Position numbers and translations under genes: made by a program. Of a stretch of DNA of 64,000 nt, positions 47,101 through 57,508 are shown piece by piece. The notes beneath the pieces are model-generated. The model did no database searches. It worked only from the letters and a program-made list of their open reading frames with translations, and was not told the DNA's origin. Each line of letters opens with the position of its first letter. Position 1 is the first letter of the stretch. Source of the DNA: Sipunculus nudus (taxonomy: Eukaryota > Annelida > Sipuncula > Golfingiida > Sipunculidae); contig CM049310.1 of assembly GCA_026874595.1 (NCBI GenBank), positions 38,693,558 to 38,757,557 of the forward strand, given 5' to 3'.

Positions 47101-47737
47101 TTAATGAGATATTGAAGTTTTTGTTTGAAATTTTTTACTTTTCTGGGGGGTAGTTTGGGGCCCCATAGCTGGAAGGATATGGGTAACAGAAACCTAATTT
47201 CTGGTTTCCATGGAGACTTTTCATAGGTCTCTCAGTGTGTCGAGAATGAAGATTCTAAGTCCAGTCATTACGATTTGTGCCTTGTTAACAGATGTTCACA
47301 TTTTTAAAGGTCTCAAAAATAGAGAAAAAAATTCGTAAAAATTCGAAAAATACAGGTGGCGCCACCAGTCTTCATGAACTGATGGAACCTCTCATGATCA
47401 ATATGTATGCCAAAAATCATGACCATCAGTCAAGTAGTTAAAGAGATATTGAAGTTTTTGTATGAAATTTTGGAATTTTCTGGGGGGTACTTTGGGGCCC
47501 CATAGCTCGAAGGATATGGGTAACAGAGACCTAATTTCTGGTTTCCAAGGAGATTTTTCATGGACCTCCCAGGATGTCAAGTAAGAAGATTCCAGTTCTA
47601 GCGGTTACGATATGTGCCTGGTTAACGGACAGACAGACGGACAGACGGACAGACGGACAGACAGACAGACAGACGGACGACAGACAAAGAGTGATCGCTA
47701 TAGCTCAGATGACTTTATGTCAGCTGAGCTAAAAAAC
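44165..47737. repeat. 3.6-kb satellite array, ~337-bp and ~168-bp units
   Basis: The right part holds eight units of about 337 bp marked by the 12-bp palindrome GGTGGCGCCACC at 44886, 45263, 45601, 46010, 46347 (degenerate), 46681 (degenerate), 47018 and 47355. The left part (about 44207-44720) repeats a shorter unit of about 168 bp that lacks the palindrome. GACAGACGG runs and a TCAGCTGAGCTAAAAA tail occur at about 45160-45246 and 47630-47737. Imperfect ~35-bp direct repeats flank the array (43964-43998 and 47735-47769). The tail hairpin and internal tandem repeats suggest a Helitron/Helentron-type element, which is inference. Open frames inside are repeat artefacts. Confidence 0.85.
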
Positions 47738-47819
47738 TATAGATGCTCGTAGTGGGTAAAAGCTCGGATATACAAGTCTTTCCTGTCTAATGGGTTATCA
47801 CACAGTTCGTTTGGCAACC

Positions 47820-50550
47820 ATGTTAGTACTGTCACTGCTTTTTTGGGGTTGCTGGTTTCACTTTTGGTGTACTGGTGTTTCTGCCGTCGACGAGCAGGGC
47901 TGCCGCCTGGTCCAGTAAGGCTGCCGTTCATTGGATCATCTCATGTTTATATTGGTGACACCAGGAGCAATCGAAGGGAGCTGCGAAAGCTGTATGGGGA
48001 TGTGTCTGCTGTTTATTACGGAGAGACACTTGTTATTATACTGAATGGAGTCAAAACTATTAAGGATACTTTGAAACAGATGGTATTTATTGGAAGACCG
48101 CCTTCTTTTGTGAGAGATGAAATATGCCAGTAAAGAAGTAGGGTTGAACGAAAAATTAAAACACTGTTAGTTTCATCTGATATTCATATCCACATAACTT
48201 TTTTTATTGTTTAACAATGTTTGCTTTTTATTAATATCAATTTATAATGAATGACCGTTCATTGATGGTTGATTACATAATACATACTACCTTTATTTAA
48301 ACTATGACAATTCACGTAAGCAAATACTAGATGCGATTCTTTCTCGGATTAGATTTTATTCTGTAACTCAAATATGCATCTGTTATATATCATTCTTTAG
48401 CAATGGAACTTTTTATCAAAATATTATGAAAAAAATATATATCTTAATTTTATTCAGTTGTGGAAGGATAATCCGTGAAACATGACATCCAGCCTACGAC
48501 TGTTTGGCCCACATGTAGGGGCGGGGGTGGGGGGGGGGGGTTTGCTTACCTAAAAAAAAATATAACAGAGACAACTTTCATAAGGAAACCCATCGGAAGA
48601 TACTCTTGAATGAATGTACCATTTTCTTGAACTAATATAAGTATATAAGGAAAAAAAACACAAACAAAAATTTTAGATTATTTGAGAAAAATAAACTAAA
48701 TGATGTTATAATATATTGTTTCCTCATCGCTTGATATGAAAAAATTATTATAAAAGAATCTTTCCAAATTATAGCTTCTTTCACTGTTTTGGTATAATGT
48801 CATAGTGAAACTATTTTTGAATGTGTATATATTGGTATCCCCTCTACTAATAACTAATTCAGTACCAAAAACGTTGACAGATATCTTACGTTAACGTAAA
48901 TAATTTAATAGTTAAAACTTTATGAACCTATTTCTTACATTTCGTGCGTTCTTTCATCTTTAGAATATAAAATAGTCCGAACTGGCGGGCTCTCCGGGGA
49001 AGGACATTGAAGGCGTTAAAGGAGTTTGGAATGGGCCGTACATTGATGGAGGGCCGGATATAAGAAGAGACTGACAGGTTTATCACGGAACTAGCCAAAT
49101 CTGACGGACAAGCCATCGATCAATGTACACTTCTAAAAAGCCTCACATTCAACGTCATATGTTCAGTCGTTATGGACAAACGTCTTTCACCCAATGACCA
49201 CAGCTTCCAGGAATATCTCGCCAAAATAACGTATATTCACAGCTCTGTACACGTTTTTGGTCTCCTTATGCTGTTTCCTTGGTTGAAGTATATCCCCGAT
49301 GACCTTTTCGAGTTTTACAAAGCTTAACACGTATACGACTCATTGGTTTCATTTCATGAAAATATTTGGCGGCAGCACAAGCAAACCAGAACGTTATTGG
49401 AACTACGTGACATCATGGACGTATTCACAGACGAGCATGCAGCATTATCAGAAAGCGGAAAAACTGAGTTTTCTAGGTGATTTTTTATGTTTAATATCCT
49501 GTATTGACTCTCATATCCGACTAATACCATATCATATAATTTAATATAATTTACGTAATTCAATATAGATATAAGAAAAAAAAGTATCATTAATTATTGT
49601 TAATGGGGGTTTCCGTCTCCATGTAATTTTTTAATGAACCCTGAATTTTATTACCCTACTAGAGATTTTGATCCTGCCAAACCAAAATCATATCGAACAC
49701 GAATAATGCTTTTGCAACTGATTAATCATAACTAATTTATAGATGTCATATTACTCTTGCGTTTCAACTATAAGCAGTGGTCAGATAATTTCATCCTAGT
49801 TTAATTTATGTGACAACATTCAATAATACAGGAAAACATAAAAAAAGTCGCATAATTTGATCCTTTAGACAGAATTTACCCACAGACATATTCCGAATGC
49901 TGCGTATAACAAGGCTGTTAAATCCTATATAATATATATCCACAGAGCGTGATGTCATTGCCACAACATACGAGATGGTGGCTGCCGGTACCGAGACCAC
50001 TTCCTCCACTTTAAGCTGAAGCATCGTGTTCCTGATGAGGCACCTGGACGTACAGCGTGAGCTACAGGAGGAAGTTGACCGTCACCTTGGTTACAATGGC
50101 GCCCCGACTAACAGCATGCGGCTACAAATGACCAAAATGGAGGCTTTTGTATTGGAGGTGCATGGAACTCTTTTAACATCTCAATTATGTGTTTCACATT
50201 TTGCTAAAGAAATACCGCTATAACAGCTGCGTATTTGAAAAACTGACCTATTGCCTAAACTACTTATCAAATATACCGTTTGTCCATTTGTCGCGTTGTA
50301 CATTGCAGGACGATGTGATATTATTAAACTTTAAATATGTTCATCGTTATATAATGAATTTTACCCGGGTAATTTCCTATATTGTACATCTAAATTATCC
50401 TTTTTATCTGAAGTGCCTCTGGCTTGGTGCAATTGTTCCGTTCGGACTGCCACATACAGCATACGAGGACTCCTCAATCAATGGCTACAGGATTCCAAAA
50501 GGAGCGACGGTTATAGCCAATCTTTATGTAGTGTTGTATGACCAGGAGGT

Positions 50551-50581
<31 letters not shown>

Positions 50582-51023
50582 AACAGTTTCGCCCGTGGCG
50601 CTTCCTGGCGGACGATGGCAAAACAACAGTGACCTCCCTTCCAATGTGGAATCATTCAGCACAGTTAAGTCAATTCCCGAAGAATTGTAAAATGTGTAAA
50701 TGTAATTGTTAACGTTTTTGGTCTTTCTTTTTATTTATGCTCTTTGTTTCCCCAATGTCATGGTTTGGCATTTACGATTTACGATTTAACTGTGTGATTA
50801 GCATCTGCCTGTTACTATAATTGTTTTTGTTTCAGGAAGAAGAGAATGTGTAGGCGCTTTATTGGCGAGAATGGAACTCTTCCTGATTGCCTGCTGCCTG
50901 ATTCAGAATTTTTCGTTTTTCCCGCCAGATGGGAGTGATCCGAATAAAATCGACGGCCATCTTGTATAAACATACATCCCGCAACCATACCAAGTACTTT
51001 TCAAACGTCGGAAACACGTTTAA
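47820..51023 (+). pseudogene. Cytochrome P450-C pseudogene
   Basis: All five exons of a P450-D-like gene can be seen: about 47820-48137, 48964-49476, 49946-50157, 50414-50664, 50836-51023. Lesions: about 4 extra bases right after the ATG shift the frame; TAA ends exon 1 (48131); exon 2 has in-frame TAA codons and one-base indels at its ends; TGA in the I helix (50017) right after AGTETTSST; the ExxR Arg is Trp (ECLW); a run of 28 G (50551-50578) replaces the PERF region and shifts the frame; the exon 4 donor GT is TT; exon 5 has TAA after GHLV. The heme loop GRRECVG is kept. With so many breaks it is dead. It was probably intact when it split from P450-D, apart perhaps from the shared TGA. 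Confidence 0.92.
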
Positions 51024-51313
51024 AAAACAAAATATGTTTCACACAAAAAGAAAAGCAAACAAAGAATCAGTGAAATCATCACATTATTTTTATATCGTTC
51101 TATTATATCTTGCTTCAACATTAACCGTATAACTCTCATTTGATAACCTTGCTTTAAATTAAAGTTTGAGTGTTTTATTTTAATTTCACTATTTTATATA
51201 ACTATATAGATATGTTCATTGTGATTAATTAAAAAAAACATGACTTTGATATTTTATTTATTACAATCATTTGGTTAACTCCGTCAACTTTACGTTAAAG
51301 GTTTCTCGGTCTG
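51024..51313. other. 3' flank of P450-C
   Basis: The first ~200 bp match the 3' flank of P450-D (TTTGATAACC, TTTTATTTTAATTTCA), showing that the duplication runs past the gene end. Nothing else is seen. Confidence 0.6.
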
Positions 51314-51987
51314 TATATCAACTACGCTCTTTACACAGCGCTTCAACTATAGGCCCACTGCCTATGTGGTAAGCGCTGTTTGTTATGACCTCGTATCCTG
51401 AATTGTAACACCAGAGGGGAGCACAGTATTTTTGTCCAATCAGATGAGACCTTGTGCTGGAAGACACGGCCAATCGAGAAATAAACGGAGCCAATCGTGC
51501 TCATTTCGTTTTGAGTGACAGCTCATCGTCCCGGTAATGGTCTGAACAGGCCACAGGCTCAGAGAGAATGTCCCTACACGTCGATTGCACAGGTCCTTGT
51601 TACATAGGATGCCCGGCCGGTACACCTCGCTGGCTGGTTTCAGTTCTGCAGACAACAGATACATGGCTACGCTAACACAGTCATACTGTCAGAATCGAAT
51701 CGGTCGATGATGCGAGAATGCAGAGGGAGCAATTAAAATTCGACCGTTAACTGTCTTCAAACGGCGCTTGAAGCGCAACTATGGGCGGAGCCAGGATGCA
51801 TGTCGAGTGTTTGTTTTTTGGCATCTGGTTGGCTGCTTGTCACATCATACGCACGTGTTTTTCAGCGGACAACGAACCGCCATCTGGTGTCTAAATATAT
51901 CATAAACGGTCAAAGCTGGCAGCGTGAAAATCAGTTGCTTCTTTAGAAGCGTAAGATTTCCGCTGCCTCGGGAGCGTATATATCAAC
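51314..51987 (-). mobile_element. 656-bp non-autonomous DNA transposon, copy 2, with exact 9-bp target duplication
   Basis: The element proper is 51323-51978 and is the reverse complement of copy 1 (37845-38532), roughly 90% alike by eye with a few indels. TATATCAAC occurs exactly at both flanks (51314-51322 and 51979-51987), which fixes the ends. No transposase is encoded. The flank is the duplicated 3' side of P450-C, so insertion is probably later than that duplication. Confidence 0.9.
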
Positions 51988-52084
51988 ACATTTATTTTTA
52001 TTTATATGAGTGCAGATGGTTAAAACAAGAACAATGATAATGATTGCAGACCCTAATTTTTTTTATAAACATTTTTCTTCTGCT

Positions 52085-53540
52085 TAAACTTTATTGCTTG
52101 CAGGAAATCGAAGATTTCTTAAAGCATGTTGTTCAGTGGCGTATGTCTGTTTGAGGGTATGTTTGTTTGTTTGCCAGTACTCTGCTGGCCACAATTTTTC
52201 AATAATCCTTTGAATCTTTCAAAGAGTCGATAGACAATTAAAAGCCCTGAATGCCTGTTCTTTGTGGTCAGCATAGGTCCAGGGTCAAGCTAATCGAAAA
52301 ACGTCGAAATGTTACTTTCATCATAACGTTATCAATATTGGCCTTATCTTCGCAAGCTTAGGCTCATTTTCACCCTCTTTAGCTCCTCGTTAAAATGAAC
52401 TGGTCATCTTGTTTCAACTTTGTGTCGCTTTGTCAGTATGTCTGTCTGGCTGTCAGCTGTCCTCAATTTCGACTTCTTTTTGGTTCTTGTGTCTTACGTA
52501 TAGCATTCTACAACGCACAATTTTCAGGAGTCATTTTGAAACTGATAAATCGAGTGTCTTGCACTAATATTCCGAATATAATTTTTCATTTTGGGAAAAC
52601 AGGCGCTAGTGGCCCTGCACTCGAAACACTACAACATATCATTTTCTTGCCATATCTCCAAAATTATAAATCTAAATTACATAAACCATAGCTTGTTTTC
52701 TTTTTCGAGGTCTTCTTCGTAACCTTATCAAGTTATTTGGTCTCACCCTTGTGTCACTTTGTCAGTATGTCTGTCTGTTTTTGAGCTGTTTTCAATTTCG
52801 CCTGCTTGCTGGTTCTTTAGTTTTACATATAGCATTCCACAGGCCAGTGTTTTGCAGGAATCCTTTTGAAACTGGTGCATCTTATGTCATACACAAATAT
52901 CTCAAAGGCCATTTTCATTTTCGGTATATGGCAGCCTGGGGGTGCTGCAATCGAACCATTATTTTATATAATTTTTGGCCACATCTCCAAAACTATAAAC
53001 CTAAATTTCATGAACGATAGCTTATATTCTTTCTCTTTGTCTCATTACTTGTTCATATAATCTGGTCTCAACTTTGTGTCCCTTTTTCAGTATGTCTGTC
53101 ACTTCAAAACACTTCAAAACGTTATTTTCCTTTGTCAATTCTGGAATTATGTTCACAAAACATGGCTCATTTTTCATCTTTGTCTTCTGCATAACTTGGT
53201 CTAGTCAACTGGTCTCCTCTTTTAAATTAAATCACTTTTTCACTATATCTTTCAGTTTGTCGGTTGTCCTCAACGTTATCTTCCCGCTGGTTCTTGCCTC
53301 TGTTATATAGAATTGTACAGGCCACAGTTTAGCAGAAATCACTTTCTAACTTAAGCTATATATGGCTCATTTTCTTCCTGTTCGTCTTCTTAATGAAATG
53401 ATTAAGTTTCTAGTCTTCCACTCTGTTTGTCTGTCAGTATGTCTGTTCGTTTGTCAGTTGTCCTAAATATCATCTGCTGCCTGGTTCTTGTCTCTGACAT
53501 ATAACGTTATACAGGCCAAAGTTTTGCAGGAATCACTTTG
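52085..53540. repeat. ~329-bp tandem repeat, about four decayed copies
   Basis: TGTCAGTATGTCTGTC-like blocks recur at about 52432, 52761, 53089 and 53436, each followed by TAGCATTCTACAGGCC-like sequence. The array begins with GGAAATCGAAGA, as does its relative in P450-D intron 4 at about 60135. Open frames of 60-100 codons here are repeat-driven and not genes. Confidence 0.75.
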
Positions 53541-54605
53541 TGACTAACGCATAATGTATATCGAAACGATATCTGAAAGTTGTATATATAATTTTTAAAT
53601 AGGTCAAAATTCATGGTAAAGTTCACCATAACACGTCAAAATTATAAAAAATGATTATGTCAGAAGTACCTGCCTCATATCATATTTGTATTGTATGACA
53701 AGAAAATTGCTTGTAATATGTAACGAAGAGATTTAACAGAGTTTAGTTTTTATATCCCGACATATCTTCATATAACTTTATACAAAATGGAAGGATATAC
53801 TTCATTTTTGTCCAGTAGTAAAAAAAGGCCTGAAGAAGATGGTCAGGTAAATAGTTATTGTGTGATAGATGAAATGCATAGTGCCGGGAGAGAATTGTTC
53901 TTCAAATGAACTTTTTTGAAAATCGTGGATAGCGGGTTTTGTCTTCAGATCCACGAGTTTTAGTGGCTGCTGGAAAGTTAAGTTTCATTTTCAAATGTTA
54001 AAGTGACATGAAAAACGTTACAATAAGCCAATTTTTCTGCTATTCATAGCGTAGTTTGGTTCTTACATAGCAAAGACAGTTGTGAGAAGAAGAATAAAGT
54101 TCATCTAATACTGACACATTGTGTTGAAGATTGATTAAACTTTTTATCATTGCATTTACAATATGAAGAAATCGATGAAATACCATCCTTACACATGTTT
54201 AAAAACACAAGCATTTCTGTAATTTCGGGTGCACGCTGATAGAACATCCGTTATCCTTGTGTCCAACAGTTCGGGATTACAGAATATGCATTGGTTGGGT
54301 TTCATTACCCCCAGTTTACGGGAACGAGAAACTTATCATTATGACCATTTACAACGCATCGTCAGATAGGGTTCATATTTTTTTTTTAACCGTTGACCAA
54401 TCGGAGACATAATGTCTGTCTGCTGGTTCGGATCTGAATAGCTCGCAATCAATAAACATGGTTTTATGTTTGTGAAACAGTATCATAAAAGCAATTTATA
54501 AAATATGAAATGCACAGACTATTTAGTGGAAATATAAATAAAATAGAGTACCAAAAGTAGAATAGATAAATTGAAGTTAACACAGTGCAGTTTAATGTAA
54601 TATCC
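53541..54605. other. Intergenic, no feature recognised
   Basis: AT-rich DNA with no convincing exon, RNA gene or repeat on either strand. Confidence 0.5.
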
Positions 54606-54609
54606 TGTT

Positions 54610-55080
54610 ATCCTCAAGTCTACAAGAGGTTAATCAAATACGTGAACTGTGCTATATCAGAAACTTTGATCTCTATCACTCATAACTTATGCTGTTTTTA
54701 AGCATCCAGACCTTGACCTGTATTAGCACTGAGATAACTCTCTCTAAATACTACCTGCTACATGAGAACACCTATGAATCGGGTAAATCCGGGATAGACT
54801 AATCATGCCACACGAACGTATGTTTAATATCAGCCGTTAAGGCTATATTTCCTATTGGGATGTTAACTTTAACTATTCTAACTATGCAAGGCGGCATATA
54901 AATGTTTTGAGTCTGAAAGTGCAGCGCATTTCTCTTTCCTTTCGTGCTGGAACAAGGTTGTTCGCGTAGTAACTCACGAGTCCCATGTCGCCCCGTCCCT
55001 TAAACAGATAACAGAAGGAAACAAATACATCTAAAGGATATATAAACTCAATCAGCACATTAAGTAGCCTCCCTAAAATA
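54610..55080. repeat. Segmental duplicate of 41985-42490
   Basis: Matches the far upstream flank of P450-C over about 470 bp with many substitutions (ACAAGAGGTTAA, CTAATCATGCCACACGA, AACTCAATCAG). It marks the left edge of the C/D duplication as far as I can trace it. Confidence 0.7.
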
Positions 55081-56096
55081 CCAGAAATTTTTTTTATTAA
55101 TTTGATTTCATTTATATGTGTTCAAGGAAAACTTTATTGAGTTTATTTATGGTTACTGATTTTAAGGTTAGGGTAAGGGTTATATGAACCCTTGTGAGTT
55201 AAACATATTTAACAACTTAACACTTGTTTGTATTTTATCTTGAAGGAAATCTTATTTTTTATGGTGACGGTTAATGGTTTGGGCTAGGATTACATAATCC
55301 CGGGTATACCGATCGGGGAAAACAACTTGTTGCTTTGTGTCATGTCTCCAGGAAAATCAGCCATGACACTCCAATATAGGCCTACGTTGGGTCGCTGTTG
55401 CCCCATTTCGGGTCTCATCATATTAAGCCCGCTCCAAATGCTTGCAAATAAATCGACCATAATCTTAATCCTGTGTAGAGATTCATGCCCTAAGGATTTA
55501 AGATCTAGGTCTCATTCTATTGCCTATCTATATGTTTCGCATGTGAAAGCGATACTCTCGCTAAGTAACGAGATAAATTTCGTTTGGGAAGGACATAGGC
55601 CTACTTTCGCAAGGGAACCAGATAAAAATAATTTCTGTGTCCTATACGAGCTGTTAGCTCAGGCTGTAAGCTATAATGCTTATGAGGGGCATTTGGTATA
55701 ATGTTTCTTTGGTTATACGCGCCCATTCACATGGGTTAACTAGAAAAATCCTGATTTGACGACCAGTTCTCTAGACAGGAAACAAGAAATTCGCATGGTA
55801 ATTACAGGCAGAGTACCAAAGCTACCCCGTTCATGTAACATCAGTCTACACTGGTTATTCACATATGCAAGCAATTTGATCGTAGCCATGTATCCGTTGC
55901 CAGCAAAACTTATACTAGCAGGTCGAAGATGTTGATGTTGTGTGTTGATGTATTTCTTTTTGACTGGCATATCTCACCGGCCCGGCAGCTGGAGTGCATA
56001 GGCCTCAAAGGCAGTTGATAAATTGTAACACGTTTTTTTCTGGCGTGTGCCGGCTCGATATAGCATGTATGCACACATCTCGATGTCAAATTAAAC
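55081..56096. other. P450-D upstream DNA
   Basis: Only about 55870-55915 matches the P450-C flank (CGTAGCCATGTATCCGTT). A 124-codon open frame at 55327-55701 has no recognisable domain and I do not call it a gene. Confidence 0.5.
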
Positions 56097-56508
56097 ATAG
56101 GCCGTGTCCGCACTAGCAAATAATCCGCATCGTGAATCGGTTTACTCTGTCCGCACTAGGCCACTAATCCGCATCAGTTCGGTTTACTGTAGTCCGCTTG
56201 AAAGGCGGTCTACAGTAGTCCGGTTTACTTTAGTCCGGTTTACAGTAAACCGGTTTATAGTGCGTACAGGCAAGACCGCTTCTAGTCCGAATAAGGCCTG
56301 TTTTAGCGAACGGCCTTGACCGCTACCTTTGGCCTTTCCCGCGAAATAACTTTTAAAATCATTCTGCACAGACACTGTGTCAACTCTCATTAGTGTAAAG
56401 ATGAATCAGAATCATGATAAAAAGAACAAGGCGGACTACTTCGAGACTAAAGTAAACCGGTTTATTATAATCCGGTTTAGATGCGGACCAAGTGCGGATA
56501 CGGCCATA
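56097..56508. mobile_element. 406-bp MITE with terminal inverted repeats
   Basis: The element proper is 56100-56505. The ends GGCCGTGTCCGCACT and AGTGCGGATACGGCC are inverted copies with one mismatch in 15. ATA flanks it on both sides, so the target duplication is probably 3 bp. The inside repeats AGTCCGGTTTAC in both orientations, as subterminal binding sites often do. End and duplication size suit PIF/Harbinger-type elements; this class call is tentative. It is absent from the P450-C flank. Confidence 0.75.
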
Positions 56509-57090
56509 CTTACAGGCGCGGCGTGTCAAAATCGTTTGGCTCAGTGAGTGTTCATATTATAATGCAATTAACATCAAGTGCTAAGTCTGCTTAAAATGCC
56601 GTAGAAAGAACTTCCAAAACGCAGACGTCAAACATTGGTAAAACTGTCACCCTCAGTGTCATACTGACACTTGTGTTTGTTTCGCGTGGTGTATTGATGG
56701 ACGATGATTGGGGTTGTGCCATGCCTCCGTGAGCGTAGCGCAAGAAGGCTTGAAACCATGCTAAAGAGGCCCGACTACCCGCAGCCACAGGTCCTTTTGC
56801 ACGCGGGTTCCCGGGTAAATGTATCAAATTTGCTCTACTCAGTCCTCGCTTCCGTTTTGCTTGCAACGCATATGGTTACGATAAAACAGTCTTAATGTCA
56901 CAAAAGGTCGATGACGCAGGAAGAAAGTGGAATATGACCTATTATTTGATAAGGGTAGCCGGCGCATAGGTTGAGTGCACGAGTAAATACAATAGTTAGA
57001 GAATTTAAGAACAGTGTAAACAAACACCGCGTTATTGTAAATTCTCACTCTGAGAGATTTTAGACTTGCATCTAAAAGAGTATTGATTCG
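56509..57090. other. P450-D upstream DNA absent from the P450-C flank
   Basis: I see no gene. The sequence from about 57100 on matches the P450-C flank again, so this stretch and the MITE were inserted here or lost there. Confidence 0.5.
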
Positions 57091-57408
57091 CTATAGAGAT
57101 AATGACACATGTCCGGTTTGCATTATGACCTAAAAAATAATTTTAATTTTGATTAAAGTGAACCTTGGTAAGCAAACCAATTAAAATGTATGCTAATAGC
57201 ACCATAGCACGAAACAAAGATGATAATGTTTACATAAATACATGTATACATGAACGCCAAATTCCACAGCTGCCAGTAAAGCGTGTTAGTGCATGATATA
57301 TGGTTAGTTCAAATGCCAACATGCCAGGGCCGTTTTTATTATGTGCACTTAGAACAAAAATAAAAAAAAAAGCTCTCATATTGCAAGACATAATCCGTGC
57401 ATGCAGCC

Positions 57409-57417
57409 TTTAAATAA
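57409..57417 (+). promoter_or_regulatory. TATA-like box of P450-D
   Basis: TTTAAATAA lies 100 bp before the ATG and is kept in the P450-C copy. Confidence 0.45.
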
Positions 57418-57508
57418 CTACAGATGCTCCTTGTGGGATACACCTCGGATATAGGCCTACAAGTCACGTATCTGTCCGGTGGGTTATCACACAATTCGTT
57501 TGGCCGCC

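Noticed and set aside
52395-53310. Frames of 64-98 codons after P450-C
   Set aside because: They recur at ~329-bp steps with the tandem repeat and have no domain.
55327-55701. 124-codon frame upstream of P450-D
   Set aside because: No domain, no counterpart in the P450-C flank, no splice or promoter signs.
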